A DNA stretch of 64,000 nt from Paraburkholderia sp. Ac-20340 (GCF_017104965.1 NZ_JAAGPR010000019.1:1-64000); one strand, 5' to 3'; positions 1 through 7,349 are shown, counted from the stretch's first letter. Notes: generated by a model not told the origin, from the sequence alone. Program-made: numbers and translations.

Positions 1-62
1 GAAACAACTCCACGCCGATGATAGTGCGGATTGCCCGTGTGAAAGTAGGTAATCGTCAGGCT
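1..62 (+). rRNA. 5S ribosomal RNA, 3' part only
   Basis: The first 62 bases match the 3' half of a beta-proteobacterial 5S rRNA, including the conserved GCCGATGATAGTG segment and the closing GTCAGGCT that pairs with the missing 5' end. The rest of the molecule, and presumably the 16S-23S part of the rrn operon, lies to the left of the window. The exact 3' end is approximate. Confidence 0.88.
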
Positions 63-77
63 CCTTATGCAGTACGT

Positions 78-122
78 CCAGAACCCCGGTCTCTCACAGC
101 GAGAACCGGGGTTCTGGCGTTT
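78..122 (+). terminator. terminator of the rRNA operon
   Basis: A perfect 13-bp inverted repeat (78-90 with 105-117) starts 16 bases after the 5S end. The T-run after it is poor (TTT within 120-122), but the long GC-rich stem just behind 5S fits an rrn terminator. Confidence 0.75.
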
Positions 123-250
123 ACGCGCGTGGAAAAAGCACGCATCTGCGCTCACGATGCATGCTCCCAAAAGTCTGACGGCAAAACCGTAGGCACAATC
201 GCCCACATGCTCACAAATCAGCGAGCAAAAAACCGTCGCGCATCAGACCT

Positions 251-272
251 GAAGAGCGGGTCGACCGCTCTT
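251..272 (-). terminator. hairpin after the 57-aa gene
   Basis: GAAGAGCGG (251-259) pairs perfectly with CCGCTCTTC (264-272) around a five-base loop. It lies 11 bases beyond the stop of the small leftward gene at 284-457. There is no U-run, so it is either a weak terminator or a 3' stabilising hairpin. Confidence 0.45.
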
Positions 273-283
273 CCAGCCACCAC

Positions 284-457
284 TCAATGCCTGCGCCGCA
301 CACGCTCCAGCACATGATGCTCGGCGAGCCAGTGATGCATCATCCCTTCGCCGTTGTGCTCTTTCCGATAGGCCCTCGACTCGAAAATCGATAGCCCAAA
401 CAGCACGAGCAGCCCAACAGCCAGCCCGATCAGTCCCGCAATAGTTTCCGCATCCAT
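284..457 (-). CDS. small single-pass membrane protein, 57 aa
   Basis: I do not recognise a named family. The frame encodes 57 residues. A short acidic N-terminus is followed by an uninterrupted hydrophobic helix at about residues 6-25. After it comes a charged, His-rich cytoplasmic-type tail ending in RVRRRH. The start is set by a very strong Shine-Dalgarno, AAGGAGG, about seven bases before the ATG at 457, and the stop is TGA. The gene stands alone, divergent from the lipoprotein at 610. The hydrophobic profile and the ribosome binding site are what is seen; membrane location is inferred and function is unknown. Confidence 0.7.
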   Translation of the reverse strand: MDAETIAGLIGLAVGLLVLFGLSIFESRAYRKEHNGEGMMHHWLAEHHVLERVRRRH

Positions 458-609
458 GGCAGCCTCCTTGGGTCGCAGCCATCACTTCATCTTAGGACAG
501 TCAGAGACGGAAAAGCAGGCGGAAAAATAGCGCTGCTGGCAAGCCGCCAGAATCGGCGGACAGACGCTAGACTGTTGCGCGGCAACATTTCTTGAAGGAG
601 TTTGTGCTG

Positions 610-789
610 ATGTCTCGAATGTCTCGAGCCTGGCTGGCCATTGCGATGGCCGCATTGCTTTCTGCGTGCGCCAACGATACGACGAACAAGCATCACGGTC
701 CGCCGCCGCATGATCCGCCCGATTATCATGGCGTGCCGACGGACGATCGTCCGCCCATGATGATGGACGCACCAAAGCCGGCACAGTAA
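610..789 (+). CDS. small Pro/His-rich lipoprotein, 59 aa
   Basis: A 59-residue protein with a type II signal peptide: a basic MSRMSR start, a hydrophobic core, then the lipobox LLSAC with the lipidated Cys near residue 17. The mature part is about 42 residues, rich in Pro, His and Asp (PPP and DDRPP runs) and without a recognisable domain. ATG 610 is chosen over an upstream ATG at 592 because AAGGAG (595-600) sits nine bases before it and because the signal peptide begins there. It is a monocistronic gene closed by a strong hairpin. Possible envelope or metal-related role, but nothing in the sequence decides this. Confidence 0.75.
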   Translation: MSRMSRAWLAIAMAALLSACANDTTNKHHGPPPHDPPDYHGVPTDDRPPMMMDAPKPAQ

Positions 790-803
790 CGAGCCGGCAA
801 AAA

Positions 804-827
804 AACAGGCGCCTCAGGGCGCCTGTT
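804..827. terminator. bidirectional terminator between lipoprotein and MATE genes
   Basis: AACAGGCGCC (804-813) pairs with GGCGCCTGTT (818-827), with an A-run before it and TGTGTTT after it. The right arm overlaps the last codons of the leftward MATE gene, so it can serve converging transcripts. Confidence 0.75.
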
Positions 828-2169
828 GTGTTTCCCGCGGAGTAATCGTATCGGTGACGCGCCCAAGCAGCGGCATCAGCGTGAATCCGCGTGCCGCCAT
901 GAAGATCAGCAGCGCGATCCAGAGACCGTGGTTGCCGAACGGCCCCACGAGTGCCCACGAAGCAGCGAGGAAGATCGCGAGCGACACCACCATCGCCTGC
1001 ATCAGCTCACGCGTGCGCGTGGCGCCGATAAAGACGCCGTCGAGCAGAAAGCCCCACACGGAAACGAGCGGGGAGAGCGCGGCCCAAGGCAGAAAAGCCA
1101 ACGCGGCCGCGCGCACGGCGGGTTGATCCGTTAACTTATCGATGATCCACGAACCGGCGCCCCAATAGACCAGCGAAAATCCGAGCGCGCCCAGCACGGA
1201 CCAGAACAGATTGACCTTCACAGCCTGCCGGAAAGCATCGCGATCGCGCGCGCCGATGGCCGCGCCAACCAGTGCCTCCGCAGCGTGCGCGAACCCGTCG
1301 AGACCAAAGGCCATAAAGGTCTGGAAATTGAGCAGCAGGGCATTGGCGGCGAGCACCGCATCGCCTTGCCGGGCCCCGACATGGGCGAACCACGCAAACG
1401 AGCCGAGCAGGCACATGGTACGCAGAAAGATGTCCCGGTTGATGACGATGAGACGCCTGAGCGCGGCAGGCTCGAACACCGACGACCAGCCGAGCGGACC
1501 AAGCCCGCGCGGCCAGAGACGCCACAACACCACCGCCCCGAACACGAAACCCGCTGCATCGGCAGTGGCGGTCGCAGCGCCGATTCCGGCGATGCCCCAG
1601 CCGAAGCCGTAGACAAACGCGAGCACCGCGACCACGTTCACTGCATTGATGAGCACCTGCGAAGCCAGCGCGATGCGCACCCGCTGTGTACCCAGCAGAT
1701 AACCAAGCACTACGTAATTTGCCAGCGCAAACGGCGCCGAACCGATACGCGCGTGGCAATAGCGCTGCGCGTTGCGCTGCACCTCGTCACTGCCGCCGAT
1801 CAGTTCGAGCGCATAGCGAATCAGCGGCGTCTGCACGAGCAGAATCAGCGTGCCGATACCGAACGCCAGCAACATCGCGCGCACGATATTCAGACGCAGC
1901 GCCGCCCGATCGCCGGCGCCGTGTGCCTGCGCCACGAGCCCGGTCGTGCCCATGCGCAGGAAGCCGAAGCCCCAGAACACGAAACTGAAGAAGAGCCCGC
2001 CAAGCGCCACGCCGCCGAGATCCGCGGCGCTGCCCAGATGACCGGCCACCGCCGTATCGACGGCGCCGAGAATCGGCTGCGTGAGATTCGCGAGAACGAT
2101 CGGGAACGCCAGCATCAGCACACGCCGATGCCAGCCGCCGCGCGTCGGCAGCGCGTGTGGATCGCTCAA
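814..2169 (-). CDS. MATE-family efflux transporter (DinF-like)
   Basis: About 451 residues and 12 predicted membrane helices, arranged as two MatE repeats. The first begins near residue 15 (AFPIVLANLTQPILGAVD) and the second near residue 235. MATE proteins export cationic drugs or metabolites against an Na+ or H+ gradient at the inner membrane, and the DinF branch has the same length. The open frame continues upstream, but the likely start is TTG at 2169. Its TTGA overlaps the stop of the DUF2288 gene and AGGA precedes it by six bases. The two genes therefore look translationally coupled. Substrate is not deducible. Confidence 0.88.
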   Translation of the reverse strand: MSDPHALPTRGGWHRRVLMLAFPIVLANLTQPILGAVDTAVAGHLGSAADLGGVALGGLFFSFVFWGFGFLRMGTTGLVAQAHGAGDRAALRLNIVRAMLLAFGIGTLILLVQTPLIRYALELIGGSDEVQRNAQRYCHARIGSAPFALANYVVLGYLLGTQRVRIALASQVLINAVNVVAVLAFVYGFGWGIAGIGAATATADAAGFVFGAVVLWRLWPRGLGPLGWSSVFEPAALRRLIVINRDIFLRTMCLLGSFAWFAHVGARQGDAVLAANALLLNFQTFMAFGLDGFAHAAEALVGAAIGARDRDAFRQAVKVNLFWSVLGALGFSLVYWGAGSWIIDKLTDQPAVRAAALAFLPWAALSPLVSVWGFLLDGVFIGATRTRELMQAMVVSLAIFLAASWALVGPFGNHGLWIALLIFMAARGFTLMPLLGRVTDTITPRETQQAP

Positions 2170-2474
2170 CTGCGTTCCTGCACGCAGACCCAGGGCGACA
2201 CCACAACAGCCCAAAGCTCGGGCTTGCGCTCGGCGAAGTCGGCGGCGGTTTCGGCCTGCATGCGCTCGACGTGGCCGGCCGACAGCCATTGGGCGACTTG
2301 CGTGCCGTCGTCGCTGGCGATGGCTTCGGCGACGCTCACGAGGTCGAGGTCGCGCGCCACGTGCAATAGCTTGCCCTGGGCGAAGAATCGTTCGAGGTCC
2401 TGCCAGTCGATCTTGGCGGTTTCGCCGAGCAGTTTGGCGTAAAGGGAACTGGGAGTTGCGTCGTCGGTAATCAT
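2166..2474 (-). CDS. DUF2288 family protein, 102 aa
   Basis: A 102-residue soluble protein of the DUF2288 family, recognisable from the N-terminal pattern KIDWQDLERFFAQGKLL and the C-terminal ELWAVVVSPWVCVQE block. The function of the family is unknown. ATG 2474 gives the usual family length of about 100 residues. No strong Shine-Dalgarno is visible in front of it. A TATAGT -10-like element lies at 2502-2507 on this strand. The stop overlaps the TTG start of the MATE transporter by two bases, which implies one transcript. Confidence 0.8.
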   Translation of the reverse strand: MITDDATPSSLYAKLLGETAKIDWQDLERFFAQGKLLHVARDLDLVSVAEAIASDDGTQVAQWLSAGHVERMQAETAADFAERKPELWAVVVSPWVCVQERS

Positions 2475-3064
2475 GATGCTGGGCCTGAAGGTGCGGCCGA
2501 TACTATAAACGATAGGCCGCGTCGGGATGGAGCGCGCGAGTGCGTATCGAGTGCCGACCAAGGACAGGTCGGCCCGCCAGTCGCATCGCCGGGGAATCGA
2601 AATACGTTATTGACCACCTCGATTAAAGGCAATTAATCCGACAAATAGCAGCGTAAAGACAACCGCCAAAGCGTCGAATAAATGCTCATCGATTTCGGCA
2701 AAACGAGTGTTTCAAAAATCCCACTCGCGCGGATAATTGCGTGGATACGTGCGTTTGCACACCAAATAACGGGGGCCGTGCGAACGCGCAAAACGGCGTA
2801 TTGCAGCGCGACAGAAAGCGCTCCCATATGCGCTAAAACGCATGATCGCTATCGTCGTGAAGTGCCCGCTGGACAAGCGTTTGCGACGATTTCAACCGAT
2901 TGCGCAAAGAGCGCTGCAACGCGCATTTTTATGCGCAAATGCGGCGATGTCCGCACGTCAATTCGTCATCGGGAATTGTTACGACACACAAACCGTGCGC
3001 CGCGTCACATTTTCCGTTGAATTAAGTGATTGCGCCGGGTTAAGCCGATTGATAGATTGCCATT
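2475..3064. other. AT-richer gene-free region
   Basis: Nearly 600 bases with clearly lower GC than the surroundings and no frame that resembles a protein. Frames of 60-112 codons exist but lack codon bias and any family resemblance. It contains a 6-bp hairpin GCGCAT/ATGCGC at 2921-2936 and the promoter of the DUF2288 operon near 2502-2507. The right end leads into the candidate small RNA at 3065-3140. Confidence 0.6.
3030..3058 (+). promoter_or_regulatory. candidate sigma70 promoter of the small RNA
   Basis: TTGCGC (3030-3035), a 17-base spacer and TAGATT (3053-3058) match three of six and four of six consensus positions. A start about seven bases on, at 3065, coincides with the base before the first RNA stem. 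Confidence 0.45.
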
Positions 3065-3140
3065 CGGCGCATGGTAAACCGGTCCTTTGCCGATATGCGC
3101 CAAACCCCCGTTAGCCCGGCGCCATGCCGGGCTTTTTTTT
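3065..3140 (+). ncRNA. candidate small regulatory RNA, about 75 nt
   Basis: The segment has the build of a bacterial small RNA. A promoter-like element ends at 3058. A first stem pairs GGCGCAT (3066-3072) with ATGCGCC (3095-3101). A short single-stranded C-rich stretch ACCCCCG follows, and then a perfect 8-bp terminator stem with eight T. No open frame precedes the terminator, so this rightward terminator has no other obvious client. The C-rich stretch could pair with G-rich Shine-Dalgarno sequences, which is inference. I do not recognise it as a named RNA family. Confidence 0.5.
3113..3140 (+). terminator. rho-independent terminator with eight T
   Basis: AGCCCGGC (3113-3120), loop GCCAT, GCCGGGCT (3126-3133) and a T-run to 3140. 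The T-run is on the right, so it terminates rightward transcription, whereas the neighbouring protein genes on both sides run leftward. Confidence 0.9.
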
Positions 3141-3198
3141 GTTTCGGAGATCGAAGCGCATGGACTTGCTGGTCGTCTGTCGCTTCGATGGACATCGA

Positions 3199-3951
3199 TC
3201 AGCGCGGCGGCAGGTCGCGCGCCGGGTCGATCGATCGGCCCTGATAACGCAGCTCGAAATGCAGCATGACGCGATCGTTGTCGCTGCTGCCCATCTCGGC
3301 GATCTTCTGGCCTTGCGAAACGGCCTGGCCTTCCTTCACGAACAGCGACTGATTGTGCGCATAAGCCGTGAGGTAATCGCCCTCGTGTTTGATGATCAGC
3401 AGATTGCCGTAGCCGCGCAGCCCGTTACCCGCATAAACGACCGTGCCCGGCGCCGCCGCGACGATCGGCGTGCCCGCGGTGTTGACGATGTCGATACCCT
3501 TCGAGTCGCGACCGTCGAAGCTGCGGATCACCTGACCGGCGCTTGGCCAGACGAGGGAGATCGGCGCGGCGGCCGCCGGCGAAGCACTCGCGGTGGTGTC
3601 GGCGGCGCTATCGCGCGGCGCCGATGCCGCAGCGGATGCCGATGAAGACGCGCGCGGCGTCGTGCGTTGCGCACCGGCGCTCGAACCGGCAGGCGGCGAG
3701 ACGCGCAGCACCTGACCGACTTCGATCGCGTCCGGGTTCGACAGATTGTTCCAGCGCACGATGCTCGACACCGATTGCCGGTTGCTGCGCGCGATCTGGT
3801 AGAGCGTGTCGCCGCGTTCGACGCGATAGAAGCCGGGGCCGACCGGCGCCGAGCCGCACGCAGCGAGCAGCGCGACCAGCGCTGCGCATGCGACACGTTT
3901 GAATCCTTGTCCAAATTCGAGTTTGAGTCTGGAATTGAGTCCTGTAGCCAA
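3199..3951 (-). CDS. NlpD-like LysM/degenerate LytM lipoprotein
   Basis: A 250-residue envelope lipoprotein. The signal peptide ends in the lipobox LLAAC near residue 32. One LysM peptidoglycan-binding domain follows (about 42-86), then an Ala/Ser linker and a C-terminal M23/LytM domain (about 135-250). The zinc-binding His of active M23 enzymes is replaced by Lys in the KGIDI motif, as in E. coli NlpD. It should therefore activate an amidase rather than cut peptidoglycan itself. The start is TTG at 3951, with GAGG seven bases upstream. Canonical nlpD sits beside rpoS; this copy has no rpoS neighbour, so it may be a paralogue. Confidence 0.85.
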   Translation of the reverse strand: MATGLNSRLKLEFGQGFKRVACAALVALLAACGSAPVGPGFYRVERGDTLYQIARSNRQSVSSIVRWNNLSNPDAIEVGQVLRVSPPAGSSAGAQRTTPRASSSASAAASAPRDSAADTTASASPAAAAPISLVWPSAGQVIRSFDGRDSKGIDIVNTAGTPIVAAAPGTVVYAGNGLRGYGNLLIIKHEGDYLTAYAHNQSLFVKEGQAVSQGQKIAEMGSSDNDRVMLHFELRYQGRSIDPARDLPPR

Positions 3952-4116
3952 CGGTCAACCTCGCTAGACGCTGCCGGCGGCTGGCCCGGCAAGGGGCGCC
4001 GCGACGGCAAAACGTCCGATTTTAGCGGGTTTGAGGCCGCGATTGGCTTTCAACCGACGAATCGGTTGATATCCGCTGGCTTTGGCTGACTTCTCGCGGC
4101 GATCAGACGCGATGTA

Positions 4117-5028
4117 TCAGCCCAGCGACTCGACGCGCAGTTGCAGCGTGGCCGATTCGCTCGCGCCCGGCGCGAGCCAGCGCAAACCCTGGCCGTTGTG
4201 GATCGCATCGGGCAGGCCGAGCCACGGCTCGACGCAATAGAAGTCCGAATCGGCGGCTTCGGTCCAGGTCGTCACGGCAAACCAGGGGAGCGAGTCAGGT
4301 CGATCGAGATCGATCGTCACCGCACGCTTGAGACCCGGCGTGACAAGCCGCACGGGCGTCGCGGGCGGCGTGCGTTCGAGCACATGGAAACGGTCGATGA
4401 TGCCCGCATCGTCGAGACGATAGTGCGTCTCGCCCGCTTCGGGCGCGCTGATGGAACCGTCGGGCAACTGGTGGCGGCGCTGCGCGGGCGGCATCTCGAC
4501 CGTGCTCTGCGCGCGCTGCGTGTGGGGCAATTCGAAGTAGAAATGATGGCCCGCGTACCAGGGCAGCGGCACATCGCCGGTATTGGTCGCCGTGAGCGTG
4601 ACGTCGAGCGCGTGATCGCCAGCGAGCCGGTAAAGCGCCTCGAAGCGAAAGGCGTACGGATAACCCGCGCGCGTGGCCGGCGAATCGGCGAGCGTCATGC
4701 GCACGCCGTGACCGTCTGCATCGACATCGGCGGAAAAGGGCAGATCGCGCGCGAAACCATGCGTCGGCAGCTCATGTTCGACGCCTTGCGTGTCGCGCCA
4801 GCGGCCGATCTGTCCATCGACGAAATGACGCCCGAGAAACGGGAACAGCAGCGGATTGCCGCCGCGCACGCGCGCAGGCTGATCCCAGTTGGCGTTGTCC
4901 GGCCAGCGAATCACGGGCTCGCCACCGACCTGCCAGGACAGCAGCCGGCCGCCGGCCCACGGCGCGAAACGCAGCGTCGAAGCGCCGCGGGTGAGTTCGA
5001 GGATGTCGTGCGGGGGACGGGATTCCAT
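4117..5028 (-). CDS. aldose 1-epimerase family protein (hexose mutarotase)
   Basis: A 303-residue galactose-mutarotase-fold protein. Features include the N-terminal GGRLLSW strand, NPLLFPFLGR, the HGFAR motif with the His that serves as general acid, and AGHHFYF. A late Glu near the C-terminus (CVEPWLGLPDA) is the expected base. It interconverts anomers of an aldose or a hexose 6-phosphate in the cytoplasm, and the substrate is not deducible. ATG 5028 is chosen because the family begins there; the open frame upstream is of low complexity. No close partner genes. Confidence 0.83.
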   Translation of the reverse strand: MESRPPHDILELTRGASTLRFAPWAGGRLLSWQVGGEPVIRWPDNANWDQPARVRGGNPLLFPFLGRHFVDGQIGRWRDTQGVEHELPTHGFARDLPFSADVDADGHGVRMTLADSPATRAGYPYAFRFEALYRLAGDHALDVTLTATNTGDVPLPWYAGHHFYFELPHTQRAQSTVEMPPAQRRHQLPDGSISAPEAGETHYRLDDAGIIDRFHVLERTPPATPVRLVTPGLKRAVTIDLDRPDSLPWFAVTTWTEAADSDFYCVEPWLGLPDAIHNGQGLRWLAPGASESATLQLRVESLG

Positions 5029-5238
5029 GTCGAGGCGTCGTGAGAAGGTGGAGGGAGCCGGCGGCGCCGGAGTGCCTGGCGATTGTGCGCTGCTTTCGGA
5101 TGCGTGAAAACCCTCGTCGGGAAATCGTGGGTGTTGTGTGCGTGAGGGCGCGCCCATAATCCGTGACGACCGTGCGTTTTCGCACATGCCGAAGACGATA
5201 CGCCGTAGCAATGTGCAATAAGGAAGGAGGGCGCAGGA

Positions 5239-5325
5239 ATGGATCTCGCAATGGCCATGGGTATGGGACTTTTCAGCCTGTTCGTTGGAAGCAGCGCTTA
5301 CTTCTTCTACAAAATGGCGCGTTAA
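5239..5325 (+). CDS. membrane microprotein, 28 aa
   Basis: A 28-codon frame that encodes one hydrophobic helix with a Met/Gly-rich beginning and a short basic end (KMAR). GGAAGGAGG (5222-5230) sits eight bases before ATG 5239, a stronger ribosome binding site than most large genes here have. It is too short for homology judgement and I know no name for it. It lies alone between the divergent epimerase gene and uppP. Membrane insertion is inferred from hydrophobicity. Confidence 0.6.
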   Translation: MDLAMAMGMGLFSLFVGSSAYFFYKMAR

Positions 5326-5646
5326 AAACGCGCGCGAATTACCCCTTCGGCAACACGCAGGTCTTTCGCTTTCGATTGTCTTTCGCCGGCCTTCGCGCCG
5401 GTTTCCGCACGAATTCTCACGCATGGGTTTGAGGCCGCCAGAGCGCGGCCATCGGCATTTGCACCCGCCGTTTTCCTACACACGTCTCGCTTATCGCAGC
5501 CTTATTTTGTTGCGACGCGGTAACTTTTCCGACAAATGCGGCTGGAAGCTTGGCGCTGCAATTCGGGCCAGGCATAATCGGGGCGCTTTGCCGCGCCGTC
5601 CGCGCGATGGTCCGGCGTTCTGTCCAACCCTTCCGAGGATCCCCGC
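5326..5646. other. gap between microprotein and uppP
   Basis: Contains a weak hairpin CCGGC/GCCGG at 5386-5401 that could end the microprotein transcript, and the likely uppP promoter at 5550-5578. I see no further gene. Confidence 0.5.
5550..5578 (+). promoter_or_regulatory. likely uppP promoter
   Basis: TTGGCG (5550-5555), 17 bases, CATAAT (5573-5578). Transcription would begin near 5585, about 60 bases before the uppP start. Confidence 0.5.
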
Positions 5647-6477
5647 GTGAGTCTCTCGTTTCTGTTGTTTCTGAGCGTGCTGCAAGGCGTCACAGAACTC
5701 TTCCCCGTCAGCAGCCTTGGCCATACGTTGCTCGTGCCGGCGCTGTTCGGCATGCACATCGATAAACACGCACCGCAACTGCTGCCGTTCCTCGTCGCGC
5801 TGCACCTGGGCACGGCTGTCGCGCTGCTCTGGTATTTCCGCGCACGCTGGGTTGCGCTGATCAGCGGTTTCTTCGCGTCGCTGGGCGGCCGCAAGAACGA
5901 CGACGGTCACATGATGTGGGCGTTGATCATCGGCACGATCCCGACGGGCATCGTGGGTCTCGTGCTCGAAAAGCGCATCGAAGCGATCTTCCACGACCTG
6001 CGCATCGTGGCGGCAGCGCTGATGGTGAACGGCGTGCTGCTGTGGGTCGGCGATCGCCTGCAGCAGGCGCGTGCGCATCGTGCGCCCGAAAAGCTCACGT
6101 TCCGCCAGGCGTTTCTGGTCGGCCTCGCGCAGATTGGCGCGCTGATTCCGGGTTTCTCGCGCAGCGGCCTGACGATGATCGCGGGCAATGCCGCCGGTCT
6201 CACGACGGAAAAGGCGGCTGAATTCTCGTTCCTGCTGGGTACGCCGATCATTTTTGCTGCGGGCGTGCTCGAACTGCCGAAGCTGTTCCATGCGCGCGAT
6301 CAACTCACGACGGCGCTCGTCGGCGGTGTGCTGACCGGCATTGCGGCGTGGCTCAGCGTGAAGTTCCTGATGCGCTATTTCGAAGGCCGCGGCCGTCTGG
6401 CGTCGTTCGGTCTGTACTGCGTGATCGCAGGCGCGATCTTTCTTGGCTGGTTCGTGATGCATCCGCAACCGGTTTGA
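5647..6477 (+). CDS. uppP: undecaprenyl-diphosphatase (UppP/BacA)
   Basis: A 276-residue polytopic enzyme. It dephosphorylates undecaprenyl pyrophosphate to recycle the lipid carrier for peptidoglycan and other envelope glycans, and overexpression gives bacitracin resistance in the family. Both catalytic signatures are present. The first is QGVTELFPVSSLGH at residues 13-26, with Glu17, Ser23 and His26. The second is PGFSRSG at 168-174, with the essential Arg172. About eight membrane helices. The start is GTG at 5647, preceded by GAGGA at a normal distance. The next gene is tRNA-Arg with its own promoter. Confidence 0.95.
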   Translation: MSLSFLLFLSVLQGVTELFPVSSLGHTLLVPALFGMHIDKHAPQLLPFLVALHLGTAVALLWYFRARWVALISGFFASLGGRKNDDGHMMWALIIGTIPTGIVGLVLEKRIEAIFHDLRIVAAALMVNGVLLWVGDRLQQARAHRAPEKLTFRQAFLVGLAQIGALIPGFSRSGLTMIAGNAAGLTTEKAAEFSFLLGTPIIFAAGVLELPKLFHARDQLTTALVGGVLTGIAAWLSVKFLMRYFEGRGRLASFGLYCVIAGAIFLGWFVMHPQPV

Positions 6478-6526
6478 TCAGGCATCCGTCGCGCAGGGAG
6501 AGGGCACGGCGCGTGGTCGATCGCGG

Positions 6527-6532
6527 TATAAT
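6527..6532 (+). promoter_or_regulatory. -10 element of the tRNA-Arg promoter
   Basis: A perfect TATAAT at 6527-6532, 68 bases before the mature tRNA. No good -35 is visible 16-18 bases upstream. It lies 49 bases after the uppP stop, so the tRNA can be transcribed independently. Confidence 0.6.
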
Positions 6533-6600
6533 CCACGCCCGTTGTTGTTCGCGAGGCGTTTAATCCGCGCCAGACGCCGCTCAACACGCAGATTTCCCAC

Positions 6601-6677
6601 GCGACAGTAGCTCAGCTGGATAGAGCATCGGCCTTCTAAGCCGAGGGTCGGGGGTTCGAGCCCCTCCTGTCGCGCCA
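6601..6677 (+). tRNA. tRNA-Arg, anticodon TCT
   Basis: A 77-base cloverleaf. The acceptor arms GCGACAG and CTGTCGC pair perfectly, with discriminator G and encoded CCA at 6675-6677. The anticodon loop CTTCTAA carries TCT at 6635-6637, and the GGTTCGAGCC T-arm is present. It reads AGA codons, which are rare in this GC-rich genome. Confidence 0.97.
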
Positions 6678-6681
6678 AACG

Positions 6682-6708
6682 AAAAAGCCCGCATTTTGCG
6701 GGCTTTTT
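6682..6708. terminator. bidirectional terminator after tRNA-Arg
   Basis: AAAAAGCCCGC (6682-6692), loop ATTTT, GCGGGCTTTTT (6698-6708). It stops the tRNA transcript and also the leftward gene ending at 6738. Confidence 0.93.
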
Positions 6709-6737
6709 GCTATTCGCCGCGCAGCATCGCCGCTGCC

Positions 6738-7220
6738 TCAAGCGGCCATCCTCATCTGCGCAAGCAACGCATCGCGCAACCTCGCCAGCCTTTCGCGAAA
6801 CATAAAAGGCTTCTCGATCCCTGCGATCCGCAGCGCCGGTGCGCCTCCACGTCCGATCACCAGCGTGCCGTAATCGAAAATCCCGCCGACCGGACCCTGG
6901 CGCACATGCACGCGGCGCACCTCGCCGAGTTCGAACATCACGCGTCGCGGCCTGAAAACGCCAAACGTGGCGATCAGGCGCTTGCGCGTGAGCGCCAGTT
7001 GCGTCGTCAGCAACAGCGCAATCGCGAAACCAAACATCAGCAAACCGCCGCCGAACAGCAGCAGCGCCGAAAAGACCGCATCGCCGAGCGACCCCACCAG
7101 CACGCCCCAAACCATCAGCACGATGCCGAGCACGAGCCACGGGCTCATCGCCCACATGCTCAAGTGCCCCTCATAAACGACCCGCTCGCCGGGCGGCAAT
7201 GTCGATTCCACGCGCCTCAT
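6738..7220 (-). CDS. membrane-anchored bacterial PH-domain (bPH2/DUF304) protein
   Basis: A 160-residue protein. Two membrane helices (about 27-47 and 50-72) are followed by a cytoplasmic bacterial PH domain at about 72-150, recognisable from the TTQLALTRKRLI strand and the GGIFDYGTLVI turn. Related YdbS-type proteins are of unknown biochemical function. The ATG at 7220 has GGAG seven bases upstream. That Shine-Dalgarno lies exactly in the loop of a perfect TTGAT/ATCAA inverted repeat (see 7223-7236). Confidence 0.8.
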   Translation of the reverse strand: MRRVESTLPPGERVVYEGHLSMWAMSPWLVLGIVLMVWGVLVGSLGDAVFSALLLFGGGLLMFGFAIALLLTTQLALTRKRLIATFGVFRPRRVMFELGEVRRVHVRQGPVGGIFDYGTLVIGRGGAPALRIAGIEKPFMFRERLARLRDALLAQMRMAA

Positions 7221-7222
7221 AT

Positions 7223-7236
7223 TTGATCTCCATCAA
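7223..7236 (-). promoter_or_regulatory. perfect TTGAT-N4-ATCAA palindrome around the ribosome binding site
   Basis: TTGAT (7223-7227), four bases, ATCAA (7232-7236). As DNA this equals the FNR/Anr consensus. As RNA on the gene strand it folds as a 5-bp stem whose 4-base loop is GGAG, the Shine-Dalgarno of the PH-domain gene. The position, ending two bases before ATG, fits repression or translational effects better than activation. Chance cannot be excluded. Confidence 0.45.
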
Positions 7237-7349
7237 AACATGCCTAAGCAACTAAATTCAGGTTAGGCGATGGCGAAGATCAATGGCTGTGGTCAAAAGT
7301 CGCGTTCGAAGCGTGCTTCAAAAGGGCGCAAACGAGCGGAGGAACAGCA

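Noticed and set aside
2682..3114. Open frames of 90-112 codons in the AT-richer gap
   Set aside because: No codon bias, signal peptide, domain or ribosome binding site; they overlap each other in different frames.
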